64,000 nucleotides of DNA, taken from NCBI RefSeq assembly GCF_014852005.1, contig NZ_JACVAU010000001.1, forward strand, positions 124,001 through 188,000, in the 5' to 3' direction. The translations under genes and the position numbers were made by a program. Positions 36,912-46,165 of this stretch are shown here, in pieces. The first letter of the stretch is position 1. Every line of letters begins with the position of its first letter. Origin of the DNA: Pseudoxanthomonas sp. PXM03. Its GTDB lineage: Bacteria > Pseudomonadota > Gammaproteobacteria > Xanthomonadales > Xanthomonadaceae. The notes below the pieces were generated by a model that did not search any database, was not told where the DNA came from, and saw only the letters and a list, made by a program, of their open reading frames with translations.

Positions 36912-37973
36912 TCAGGCGCGGCGTTCGTACCAGGGCTTCGACGCGTTGACGATGCGGACGACGGACAACATCACCGGCACTTCCACCAGCACGCCGACCA
37001 CCGTGGCCAGCGCTGCGCCGGAATGCACGCCGAACACACCCACGGCCGTGGCCACGGCAAGCTCGAAGAAATTGCTGGCGCCGATCAGGGCCGACGGGCC
37101 GGCCACGCAATGCGCCACGCCCAACCGGCGGTTGAGCCAGTACGACACGCCGGCGTTGAAATACACCTGGATCACGATGGGGACCGCGAGCATCGCGATG
37201 ATCAGGGGCTGGTCCACGATCTGGCGGCCCTGGAAACCGAACAGCAGCACCAGCGTGAGCAGCAACGCGCACAGCGACACCGGCCCCAGCCGCTCGAGCA
37301 GCACCTGCAGTGCCGCGTCGCCACCACGGCCAAGTACCCAGTGGCGCACCAGCGCCGCGGCGATGACCGGCACCACGATGTACAGCGCCACCGACAGCAT
37401 CAGCGTCGCCCACGGCACGGTGATGGACGAGATGCCCAACAGCAGGCCGACGATGGGCGCGAAGGCCACCACCATGATCGCGTCGTTCAACGCGACCTAG
37501 CTCAGCGTGAAGCGCGGCTCGCCATCGCACAGGTGGCTCCACACGAACACCATGGCGGTACACGGCGCGGCCGCCAGCAGGATCAGCCCGGCCACGTACG
37601 AATCGATCTGCGCTGCAGGCAGGTGGTCGGCGAACACATGCCGCACGAACAGCCACGCCAGCACCGCCATCGAGAACGGCTTGATCGCCCAGTTCACGAA
37701 CACGGTGACGCCGATGCCTTTCCAGTGCCGCTTCACGTCGCCCATCGCGCGGAAGTCGATCTTCAGCAGCATCGGGATGATCATCAGCCAGATCAGCACG
37801 GCCACGGGCAGGTTCACCCTGGCGACTTCCGCCGACCCCAACGCGGCGAATGCGCCCGGCAACAGGTAGCCCAGCGCGGTGCCCACGCCGATGCAGCCCA
37901 GCACCCACCATGTGAGGTGGCGCTCGAAACCGCCCATGCGGCGCGACAGCGGCGGCGTGCCGGTTGCCGTCAT
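36912..37973 (-). pseudogene. acr3: Arsenite efflux permease acr3 with an in-frame amber codon
   Basis: Bile-acid/arsenite transporter superfamily permease; 353 residues if read through, with about ten membrane segments. Codon 159 (37499-37497) is TAG where family members have Gln (the context reads PRFTLS, stop, VALNDAIMVVAF). The frame is intact on both sides and no other lesion is seen. The N-terminal 158 residues keep the essential Cys in AAPCTAMVFVWS; the downstream half has the remaining helices. The ATG at 37973 overlaps the arsR stop as ATGA. A single base change (CAG to TAG) explains it: recent inactivation, a sequencing error, or amber suppression. Without Acr3, arsenite export would be lost. 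Confidence 0.88.
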
Positions 37974-38305
37974 GCACAACCTTCAGGGCCGCACGGTGTG
38001 GCAGGCGCGCATTGCGCCGTGTCGCCACCGCAGCAGTTCCGGGTCAGGAATTCGATCAGCCCGTTCATCGCCGCGAAATCGGCCCGATAGCAGACGTGCC
38101 GCCCGCGTGACTCGCTCTGCACCAGTCCTGCGGCCACCAGTTCCTTCAGATGGAAGGACAGCGTGGCGCCCGGCAGCCCCAGGGCTTCGGCAATCTCCCC
38201 TGCCATGCGACCGGTCGGGCCGGCTTCGACAAGCAGGCGGAAGACCGCCAGGCGGGTGGTCTGGCCAAGGGCGGCCAGGGCAACGGTTGCGTTTGTTATT
38301 TCCAT
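37970..38305 (-). CDS. arsR: ArsR-family arsenic-responsive repressor
   Basis: Winged-helix metalloregulator, 111 aa. The HTH region is MAGEIAEALGLPGATLSFHLKELVAAGLVQSE-like, with SFHLKEL as recognition helix. Instead of the classical ELCVC motif, it has C-terminal cysteines Cys91, Cys92, Cys99, Cys105 and Cys110, resembling the Acidithiobacillus ArsR subclass in which C-terminal cysteines bind As(III). The ATG at 38305 gives the family N-terminus MEITNATVAL; a TTG at 38326 is possible. There is no Shine-Dalgarno before either, so it may be leaderless. It is divergent from arsH with 41 bp between. Confidence 0.9.
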   Translation of the reverse strand: MEITNATVALAALGQTTRLAVFRLLVEAGPTGRMAGEIAEALGLPGATLSFHLKELVAAGLVQSESRGRHVCYRADFAAMNGLIEFLTRNCCGGDTAQCAPATPCGPEGCA

Positions 38306-38306
38306 A

Positions 38307-38316
38307 ATTCTAGAAT
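38307..38316. promoter_or_regulatory. Probable ArsR operator in the arsR/arsH divergent region
   Basis: ATTCTAGAAT is a perfect 10-bp palindrome in an A+T-rich 41-bp gap between arsR and arsH, one base from the arsR start codon and 30 bp from the arsH start. Its location allows ArsR to repress both directions. Confidence 0.5.
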
Positions 38317-38346
38317 AATCGAACAATCACAGCTTAACAAGCCGAC

Positions 38347-40640
<2,294 letters not shown>

Positions 40641-40648
40641 AGTTGCAG

Positions 40649-40803
40649 CCCCTCTCCCCTCGGGAGAGGGGTTGGGGTGAGGGTGCGGCGACATCCCGAT
40701 GATCGAACGCCGCGCTTCTTGCAACGTCCACTGCTGTTCGCCCGTTACGCTCCGTCCAACCCTCATCCGGCGCTTCGCGCCACCTTCTCCCGGCGGGAGA
40801 AGG
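40649..40803. repeat. Composite palindromic repeat element between frmA and fghA
   Basis: Two hairpins, CCCCTCTCCC-ctc-GGGAGAGGGG (40649-40671) and CCTTCTCCC-ggc-GGGAGAAGG (40783-40803), bracket about 110 bp. The bracket includes GGGGTGAGGGTGCGGCG and CAACCCTCATCCGGCGC. This is the same modular unit that occurs four times at 53574-54093, here in inverted orientation. It interrupts the frm operon and could act as an attenuator or mRNA-stabilising structure. Confidence 0.85.
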
Positions 40804-40819
40804 GAACACGGGAACCACC

Positions 40820-41656
40820 ATGACACTCGAACGCATCGAACACCGCGCCTGCTTCGGCGGCTGGCAGGACGTCTACCGCCATCGCTCTGCCGTACTCGGC
40901 TGCGACATGACGGTGGGCGTCTACTTTCCGCCGCAGGCCGAACAGGGACCATGCCCGGTGCTCTACTGGCTGAGCGGCCTGACCTGCACCGAGCAGAACT
41001 TCATCACCAAGGCCGGTGCGCAGCGTTATGCGGCCGAACACGGCCTGATCCTCGTCGCGCCGGACACCAGTCCGCGCGGCGAAGACGTGGCGGACGCCGA
41101 GGGCTACGATCTGGGCAAGGGCGCGGGCTTCTACGTCAACGCAACTCAGGCGCCCTGGGCCTCGCACTACCGGATGTACGACTACATCGTCGACGAACTC
41201 CCGGCCTGGGTCGAAGCCGATCCGGCCGCGAGCGATCGGCGTGCGATCAGCGGGCATTCGATGGGCGGGCATGGCGCGTTGACGATCGCGTTGAAGAATC
41301 CCGGCCGCTACCGCAGCGTGTCGGCGTTCTCGCCGATCGTCGCGCCCTCGCAGGTGCCGTGGGGCGAGAAGGCGTTCACCGCCTATCTTGGTGAGGACCG
41401 TGCGGCTTGGAAGGCGCACGACACCGTCGCACTTGTCGCGGCCGCGCAGGAACGGCTGCCGCTGCTGGTCGACCAGGGCGATGCGGACGAGTTCCTGCGC
41501 ACGCAGCTGAAGCCGGAACTGCTGCAGGCCGCAGCCGAGGCTGCCGGCCACCCGCTGACGCTGCGCCTGCAGCCCGGCTACGACCACAGCTATTACTTCA
41601 TCGCCAGTTTCATCGGCGACCACATCGCGTACCACGCCAAGGCCCTGCACCGATGA
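40820..41656 (+). CDS. fghA: S-formylglutathione hydrolase
   Basis: Esterase D family alpha/beta hydrolase, 278 aa. It hydrolyses S-formylglutathione to formate and glutathione. The nucleophile elbow GHSMGGHG has Ser147, and the Asp ([10 protein letters not shown]) and His (YDHSYYF) of the triad are visible. [11 protein letters not shown] is family-typical. It lies 179 bp after frmA, separated by a repeat element, and overlaps the following monooxygenase gene by ATGA. Confidence 0.95.
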   Translation: MTLERIEHRACFGGWQDVYRHRSAVLGCDMTVGVYFPPQAEQGPCPVLYWLSGLTCTEQNFITKAGAQRYAAEHGLILVAPDTSPRGEDVADAEGYDLGKGAGFYVNATQAPWASHYRMYDYIVDELPAWVEADPAASDRRAISGHSMGGHGALTIALKNPGRYRSVSAFSPIVAPSQVPWGEKAFTAYLGEDRAAWKAHDTVALVAAAQERLPLLVDQGDADEFLRTQLKPELLQAAAEAAGHPLTLRLQPGYDHSYYFIASFIGDHIAYHAKALHR

Positions 41657-41988
41657 GCCTCGATCACGCTGCAACCCCGTCCGTACCGCTGGTGTTCTAC
41701 GTCCGTCTGCGCGTGAAGCCGGAGCGCGTCGACGAATGGCTGCGTGCGGTGCACGATATCGTCGATGCGATGTCGAAGGAGGACACGTTCCTGTCGTGTG
41801 CACTGCATCGAGACACCCATGACCCGACGCTGTTCACCCTCTATGAACGCTGGGCCGAACCTGACGTGGCCACCTTCCTCGAGCGGCAGGACAAACCCTA
41901 CCGTCGCGACTACGAGGCGCGGTTGCCCGAGTTGCTGCAGGGACCACGCGAACCGCAGGTACTCGTGCCATTGGCCAGCTGGCCGTAA
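41653..41988 (+). CDS. ABM-domain (YgiN-like) putative quinol monooxygenase
   Basis: Small ferredoxin-like dimeric alpha/beta barrel protein, 111 aa, of the antibiotic biosynthesis monooxygenase family. [18 protein letters not shown] opens the domain; [20 protein letters not shown] and the EVQVLVPL-like end follow. The ATGA overlap with fghA makes it the last gene of the formaldehyde operon. A reaction on a reactive aldehyde or quinone is plausible but not shown. Confidence 0.82.
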   Translation: MSLDHAATPSVPLVFYVRLRVKPERVDEWLRAVHDIVDAMSKEDTFLSCALHRDTHDPTLFTLYERWAEPDVATFLERQDKPYRRDYEARLPELLQGPREPQVLVPLASWP

Positions 41989-41997
41989 CCGGAGTGA

Positions 41998-42046
41998 GTC
42001 GGCAGTGCGTAGTCGGTGGCATCGAACATCGTGTCGGCGGAGACGC
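41998..42046 (-). pseudogene. Degenerate copy of the 3' end of the adjacent ATP-pyrophosphatase gene
   Basis: Bases 41998-42018 match 42139-42159 almost exactly, and 42019-42046 resembles 42219-42246, with about 60 bp missing between. Read on the minus strand it would encode SADTMFDA joined to TDYAL, compared with SAGPMFDA and FTDYAL in the gene at 42128-42823. The copy is separated from the gene by the palindromic element at 42065-42129. It is a fragment only and not expected to be expressed. Confidence 0.6.
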
Positions 42047-42064
42047 GATGCATCGAAGGCGTAA

Positions 42065-42129
42065 GGCGGGCTCAAGCCCACCGTCCCGTGACCATCGGCT
42101 CACCGCGATGGTGGGCCAGGGCCCACCCT
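42065..42129. repeat. Palindromic GTGGGCC-type intergenic element
   Basis: The arms GGCGGGCTCAAGCCCACC (42065-42082) and GGTGGGCCAGGGCCCACC (42110-42127) are each self-complementary and imperfect inverted copies of each other. They belong to the same family as 51606-51696. The right end supplies CTA, that is the TAG stop of the minus-strand gene at 42128. Confidence 0.7.
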
Positions 42130-42823
42130 ACGTGGGCACGTCGGCGAGTGCGTAGTCGGTGAACGCGAAGCGGTCGTCGCGCAGTTCGGTGTCGCCCTGC
42201 GCCAGGGCGAGTGGTGCGTCGAACATCGGGCCGGCCGACACGCAGGTGTGGAACTCGCCGTTCTCGCCGCACGGGTCCACGCCCGCCGGCAGTGTATCGA
42301 GCAGCCCGGCATCGAATGCATGCCCGGCGAAGGAAGCATCGAGTTGCTGCGTGTCCACGCAGCACAGGTGCGCGCGCAGGCCGCTCTCGATCATCTCGCG
42401 CGCAAGCGTCGCCGTATCGCTGCCGAACAGCGGCGTCAGTACGTCCCAGCCGATCCTCGCCAGGTTCTGCACGCGGTACGCGCGGATGTCCTCCAGGAAC
42501 AGGTCGCCGAACGCCATCGTGCGCAGGCCGGGCCAGCGTTGCGTCGCCCGCGCCAACGCGGCGGTCATCGCCCGTTCGTAATCATCGTTGGTGCAGCGCG
42601 CTGGAATCATCGCTTCGATCAAAGGCAGGCCAGTGGCCTGTGCCTGTGCATGCAGCACGCTACGGCGGATGCCCTGCATCGATACGCGGCCGTAATCCTC
42701 GGTCACCGTGGTCAGCAGACCAACTACCTCGACATCAACGCGCTGGCGCAGGACATGCAGCGTCCACGCCGCATCCTTGCCACCGCTCCAGGCCAACAGT
42801 GCAGGCGTGCGACGCGCCGTCAT
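42128..42823 (-). CDS. Dph6-like ATP-pyrophosphatase (DUF71)
   Basis: N-type ATP pyrophosphatase fold, 231 aa. The PP-loop is WSGGKDAAWTLH (residues 13-24) and the C-terminal motif GENGEFHTCV (about 194-203) is characteristic of the Dph6/DUF71 family. In eukaryotes and archaea, Dph6 amidates diphthine; bacteria lack diphthamide, and bacterial members are suspected to act in B12 salvage or other amidation. The stop codon lies in a palindromic repeat and a decayed copy of the gene's 3' end lies beyond it, so the native C-terminus may have been altered. Confidence 0.85.
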   Translation of the reverse strand: MTARRTPALLAWSGGKDAAWTLHVLRQRVDVEVVGLLTTVTEDYGRVSMQGIRRSVLHAQAQATGLPLIEAMIPARCTNDDYERAMTAALARATQRWPGLRTMAFGDLFLEDIRAYRVQNLARIGWDVLTPLFGSDTATLAREMIESGLRAHLCCVDTQQLDASFAGHAFDAGLLDTLPAGVDPCGENGEFHTCVSAGPMFDAPLALAQGDTELRDDRFAFTDYALADVPT

Positions 42824-42853
42824 GAGGCGGTGCCTCCGCGCGAAGGCCGCGCG

Positions 42854-43198
42854 CTACGCGGCCGAGACGTCGCGCAGTTCCCACGCATGGCCCGCCAGCA
42901 GCCGCAGGCGGTGCTTGAGGACCTGGCCGGGGATGGACGAGGTCGCCACCAGCAGGATGCTGAGATCGTCCTGCTGGCCACGCACCGTCGCGGCATCGTC
43001 GGTGACACCGAGGCCGGGATCGACTTCATCGGGTTCTTCCTGGCGTGCACGCCACCGCTCGAACAGGCTGCTGGTCCGCAGCGCGTGCTGCAGCTGCGCG
43101 GCGAATTCATCTGCGCCATGGGCATCGAAACTGAAAGCCGGATCGCCGCCGCGTGCGCGGGTGGGATTGGGCAGACTGATGTAGTAGCGGACCGCCAT
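42854..43198 (-). CDS. Conserved hypothetical protein
   Basis: Protein of 114 aa beginning MAVRYYISLPNPTRARG, probably cytoplasmic, with no signal peptide, membrane segment or motif I can name. It is rich in Arg, Asp and Ala, and the middle (ELAAQLQHALRTSSLFERWRA-like region) is likely helical. The composition matches neighbours and the frame is undisturbed. It lies 30 bp upstream of the ATP-pyrophosphatase gene on the same strand, so the two may be cotranscribed. Confidence 0.7.
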   Translation of the reverse strand: MAVRYYISLPNPTRARGGDPAFSFDAHGADEFAAQLQHALRTSSLFERWRARQEEPDEVDPGLGVTDDAATVRGQQDDLSILLVATSSIPGQVLKHRLRLLAGHAWELRDVSAA

Positions 43199-43253
43199 GG
43201 CGCCCCCGGTTCAAGCCAAGGCCATAGCGTAGCCCTGCCGCGTTAGTCCGTCG

Positions 43254-44201
43254 TTATGTCGCCTTGAACGGCGCGGGCGGCGCGGCGAAGGCGGCCACGA
43301 CGGCCCCCTTGCCCACGTTGACCATGCCGGTCAGGCTCATGACGCTTTCGAACACCTCGACCTTGTTGTTCTCGCAGATGTCGCGCAGGCGCTGGTAGCC
43401 GGGCAAGGCGCGCAGTTCCGACAGTTCGCCGCCGTAGCTCAGGCAGACGGTCGGCGTCATCAGGCCGGCCATCACCCGGTTGCCGGTGAACTTGAACATC
43501 TGTTCGACCGCATTGTCGAAACCCTTGATCTTCGCCACCGGTTCGGTGTTGCCGGCATGACCGTACAGCACCGGCTTGATGTCCAGCGCGCTGCCCAGCG
43601 CCGCGCTGAGCAGACCCACGCTGCGGTCCCCCTTGGTGCGGGCGCGGTTGCGCAGGTAATACAGGTCGCGCGGGATCATGTAGCCATGCGTGTTGTTGGC
43701 CAGTTCCTCCAGCCGCACGCGGATCTGCTGCACGTTCGCGCCGGCATCGCGCATGCGCACGGCTTCCACCGCGGTGATGCCCTGCGCGGCGAACAGGTTC
43801 TGCGTATCGATCACCCGCAACGCGAACGGCGAGTTGTGCCCCGCGGCCTGGCGTACCGGCTTGTAGTCGTTGAGGATCGCGAAGCTGGCCTGCATCGCGT
43901 TCTCGTGGATCGGGCTGCGCGTCTTGGTGATCGTCATGCAGAAGACGTGGTCGTAGTCGATCACCAGCTGGCCCAGGAACAGGTCCCGGATCTGGTTGAC
44001 GGTGAACGGCGTGGTCTCGGCCTCGTGCCCGCGTTCGGCCACGTGCGCATGCAGGAAGCTCAGCGTGGCCTGCTCGTCGCGGTGATCGGCAAGCACGGCT
44101 TCGCCGATGCGTACGGTGATCGGCAGGATGACGATGTTGTGTTGTTGCAGGTATTCCAGCGGCAGATCGCACGCCGAATCGACGACTATTCCAATGCGCA
44201 T
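43254..44201 (-). CDS. DegV family fatty-acid-binding protein
   Basis: Two-domain DegV protein, 315 aa; family members bind a fatty acid, and in Firmicutes present it to a fatty acid kinase. It starts MRIGIVVDSACDLPLEYL, the canonical DSxCDLP motif, and includes TITKTRSPIHENA and VIDTQNLFAAQGI. A C-terminal extension of about 30 residues relative to the shortest members is present. The ATG at 44201 is preceded by GGAGGG. It is divergent from the diguanylate cyclase across a region holding two CRP/Clp-like sites. No DhaK/FakA-like partner is visible nearby. Confidence 0.88.
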   Translation of the reverse strand: MRIGIVVDSACDLPLEYLQQHNIVILPITVRIGEAVLADHRDEQATLSFLHAHVAERGHEAETTPFTVNQIRDLFLGQLVIDYDHVFCMTITKTRSPIHENAMQASFAILNDYKPVRQAAGHNSPFALRVIDTQNLFAAQGITAVEAVRMRDAGANVQQIRVRLEELANNTHGYMIPRDLYYLRNRARTKGDRSVGLLSAALGSALDIKPVLYGHAGNTEPVAKIKGFDNAVEQMFKFTGNRVMAGLMTPTVCLSYGGELSELRALPGYQRLRDICENNKVEVFESVMSLTGMVNVGKGAVVAAFAAPPAPFKAT

Positions 44202-44291
44202 CTCAGCCCCTCCCGGCATCCATCGCATTTGCTCTTATCTCCGCAAAACTAGCGGACATCCGCCGGCAAGTCGTTGCGTAAACGCGTGAAG

Positions 44292-44307
44292 TGTGAGTTG
44301 CATCACC
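44292..44307. promoter_or_regulatory. CRP/Clp-like site 1
   Basis: TGTGAGTTGCATCACC matches TGTGA-N6-TCACA with one mismatch in the second half-site. It lies 90 bp upstream of the degV start and 160 bp before the diguanylate cyclase start. Confidence 0.55.
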
Positions 44308-44380
44308 TTTTGTCTGCATGCGGCAGGGAGGAAAACGTGGGCTGCGTCCGACACCGGCTGAGGTATGTGCCCATAGTTTA

Positions 44381-44396
44381 TGTGACTCACATCACA
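44381..44396. promoter_or_regulatory. CRP/Clp-like site 2 (perfect half-sites)
   Basis: TGTGACTCACATCACA has both half-sites of the CRP consensus (TGTGA-N6-TCACA) intact, inside an A+T-rich patch. It lies 70 bp before the diguanylate cyclase ATG. In xanthomonads the CRP-family protein Clp binds the same motif and is inhibited by c-di-GMP. Confidence 0.72.
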
Positions 44397-44466
44397 TAAT
44401 TACCAGATTCCGGCTTGCCGGTGGAGAGGCCCGGCCCGACACTCGCCTCGAACGCGATGGGGCAAC

Positions 44467-46149
44467 ATGAAACAGGGGTGGTGGTCTCTACTGCTGCTTC
44501 TGGCCCTGCTGCCAACGATGGATGTGCGAGGGGAGAACATCGCGCGCATTGATCGCATCCAGCCACTGACGCTGGAGCAGCAGGCCGGACAGCGCGCCGG
44601 ATTGTTCTCGGAACGCCGCTTCGACGACGGGGGCGTGACCGTGCGCGTGATCGGCAACGGGGAATGGCGCGTGGAACCCACGCCGGGCGTGCGGGAGCCG
44701 CTGCTGGTGTTCTATCACCCCTATACCGCCCGCGTGACCGTGCTCGACCAGGCGGAAGGCACACCGCGCCGGCGGGACATCTTCAGCGCCGACCTCGATC
44801 CGCAGTACAGCCGGCGTGCCCTGGTGTTCCCCTTGCAGGGCGATGGCCCGGTGTACGTGAAGGTCGAGGGCGCGCGTTATCCACTGCATGTGTCGGTGGA
44901 GTCCGGCCCGTCCTATGCCGTCGCCGACCTGTGGCACGTGCGGCTGGTGTTGCCGGCGATCGGCGTGGTGCTGGGCGTTTCGCTGGCGGTGCTGCTGTTC
45001 TGGGCCGTGCTGCGCGAGCGCGTCTATCTGTTGTACGCCGGCGCCATGCTGTTCCAGTTGCTGTACGCGCTGTGCTCGTACGGTGAAGCCTACGCATGGC
45101 CGGGGTTGTCCCTGCTGGCGCGCTTCGGCGCGCAGGGCATCTGGGGCACGGGCACGCTCGCCACCATCCTGCTGGTCTACCTGTGGCTGGACTACGCTGG
45201 CCTGCGCCGGGTCGCGCCGCGGCTGGCGTGGCTGGTGCGCGTCGTGGGCGCCTACGGGTGCGGCCTGACCTTGCTGCTGTTGCTGTTGCCGTGGCCCGCC
45301 GACAAGACCTGGTTCCCCGACATCGCCAACGCGCTCTTCCTGCTCACCAATGCCATCGCGCTGGTCACGCTGGTGGTGGCCTGGCGTCGTGGCCAGCGGC
45401 ATGCGGCCTACGTGCTGATCGCGTGGGTGCCGCTGCTGGTGTTCACCATGACGCGTGCGCTGCGCTTCAGTGCCGGTGAGCGAGCCGAGCCGTGGCTGGA
45501 ATACGGCCTGCCCTGGGTGCTCGCCTTCACCGCCGTGGTGCTGGCGCTGGGCCTGGCCGACCGCATGCTGACCTTCCGCCGAGAACGCGACCGGGCCAAG
45601 GCGCACGCCGAGCGCGACGGGCTGACGGGCGTGCTCAACCGGGGTGGCATCGAACACCGCCTCGACTGGGCCCTGATCGAGCGGCGGCGCGAACGCATCC
45701 CGGTCTCGCTGCTGTTCATCGACCTGGATCACTTCAAGCAGGTCAACGACCGCCACGGGCATGCCCTGGGCGATGCCTGCCTGCGCGCGGTGACGCGCGT
45801 GGTCAGCCAGCGCTTCCAGTACGGCGACCAGTTGGGACGGCTGGGCGGCGAAGAGTTTGTCCTGGTGCTGGCCGGCGTGGAACTGCCGGCCGCGATCCGG
45901 TTCGGCGAAGAAGTCAGCGAACGCATCCGCCATGACTGCGCGAGCGTGGAAGGCGTCCCCGTGGGCGTGACCGCCAGCATCGGTGCCGCACAGGCGCGCG
46001 ATGGCGATACGGTCACCTCGCTGATCGCGCGCGCGGACCATGCCATGTACGCGGCCAAGCGGGCGGGCGGCGACCGCGTGGTGGGCGAAGACGCGCTATC
46101 CGTGCCGTCGCACAGTACGAAGGCGCCCGAAGGCGCCCCCGTGGACTGA
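44467..46149 (+). CDS. Membrane diguanylate cyclase with 7TMR-DISM sensor
   Basis: Makes the second messenger c-di-GMP from two GTP, 560 aa. Signal peptide 1-22; an N-terminal periplasmic beta-sandwich (7TMR-DISMED2-like, about 23-155); seven membrane segments (about 160-365); a short linker; then a GGDEF domain with DLDHFKQVNDRHGHALGD and the active-site G460-G-E-E-F464. The inhibitory I-site RxxD is degenerate: residues 451-454 are QYGD, so product feedback is probably weak. There is no EAL domain. Two CRP/Clp-like sites lie upstream, which suggests wiring into c-di-GMP/Clp signalling. Confidence 0.93.
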   Translation: MKQGWWSLLLLLALLPTMDVRGENIARIDRIQPLTLEQQAGQRAGLFSERRFDDGGVTVRVIGNGEWRVEPTPGVREPLLVFYHPYTARVTVLDQAEGTPRRRDIFSADLDPQYSRRALVFPLQGDGPVYVKVEGARYPLHVSVESGPSYAVADLWHVRLVLPAIGVVLGVSLAVLLFWAVLRERVYLLYAGAMLFQLLYALCSYGEAYAWPGLSLLARFGAQGIWGTGTLATILLVYLWLDYAGLRRVAPRLAWLVRVVGAYGCGLTLLLLLLPWPADKTWFPDIANALFLLTNAIALVTLVVAWRRGQRHAAYVLIAWVPLLVFTMTRALRFSAGERAEPWLEYGLPWVLAFTAVVLALGLADRMLTFRRERDRAKAHAERDGLTGVLNRGGIEHRLDWALIERRRERIPVSLLFIDLDHFKQVNDRHGHALGDACLRAVTRVVSQRFQYGDQLGRLGGEEFVLVLAGVELPAAIRFGEEVSERIRHDCASVEGVPVGVTASIGAAQARDGDTVTSLIARADHAMYAAKRAGGDRVVGEDALSVPSHSTKAPEGAPVD

Positions 46150-46165
46150 CGCCGCGCGGCGTCGC

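Noticed and set aside
36912-37490. Second half of acr3 as an independent gene starting at TTG 37490
   Set aside because: The two halves join in the same frame at one stop codon and together match one permease; there is no ribosome site before 37490.
44451-44464. Riboswitch (c-di-GMP or other) before the diguanylate cyclase
   Set aside because: The leader is short and shows no conserved riboswitch core that I can recognise; the CRP/Clp-like dyads explain the A+T-rich signal.
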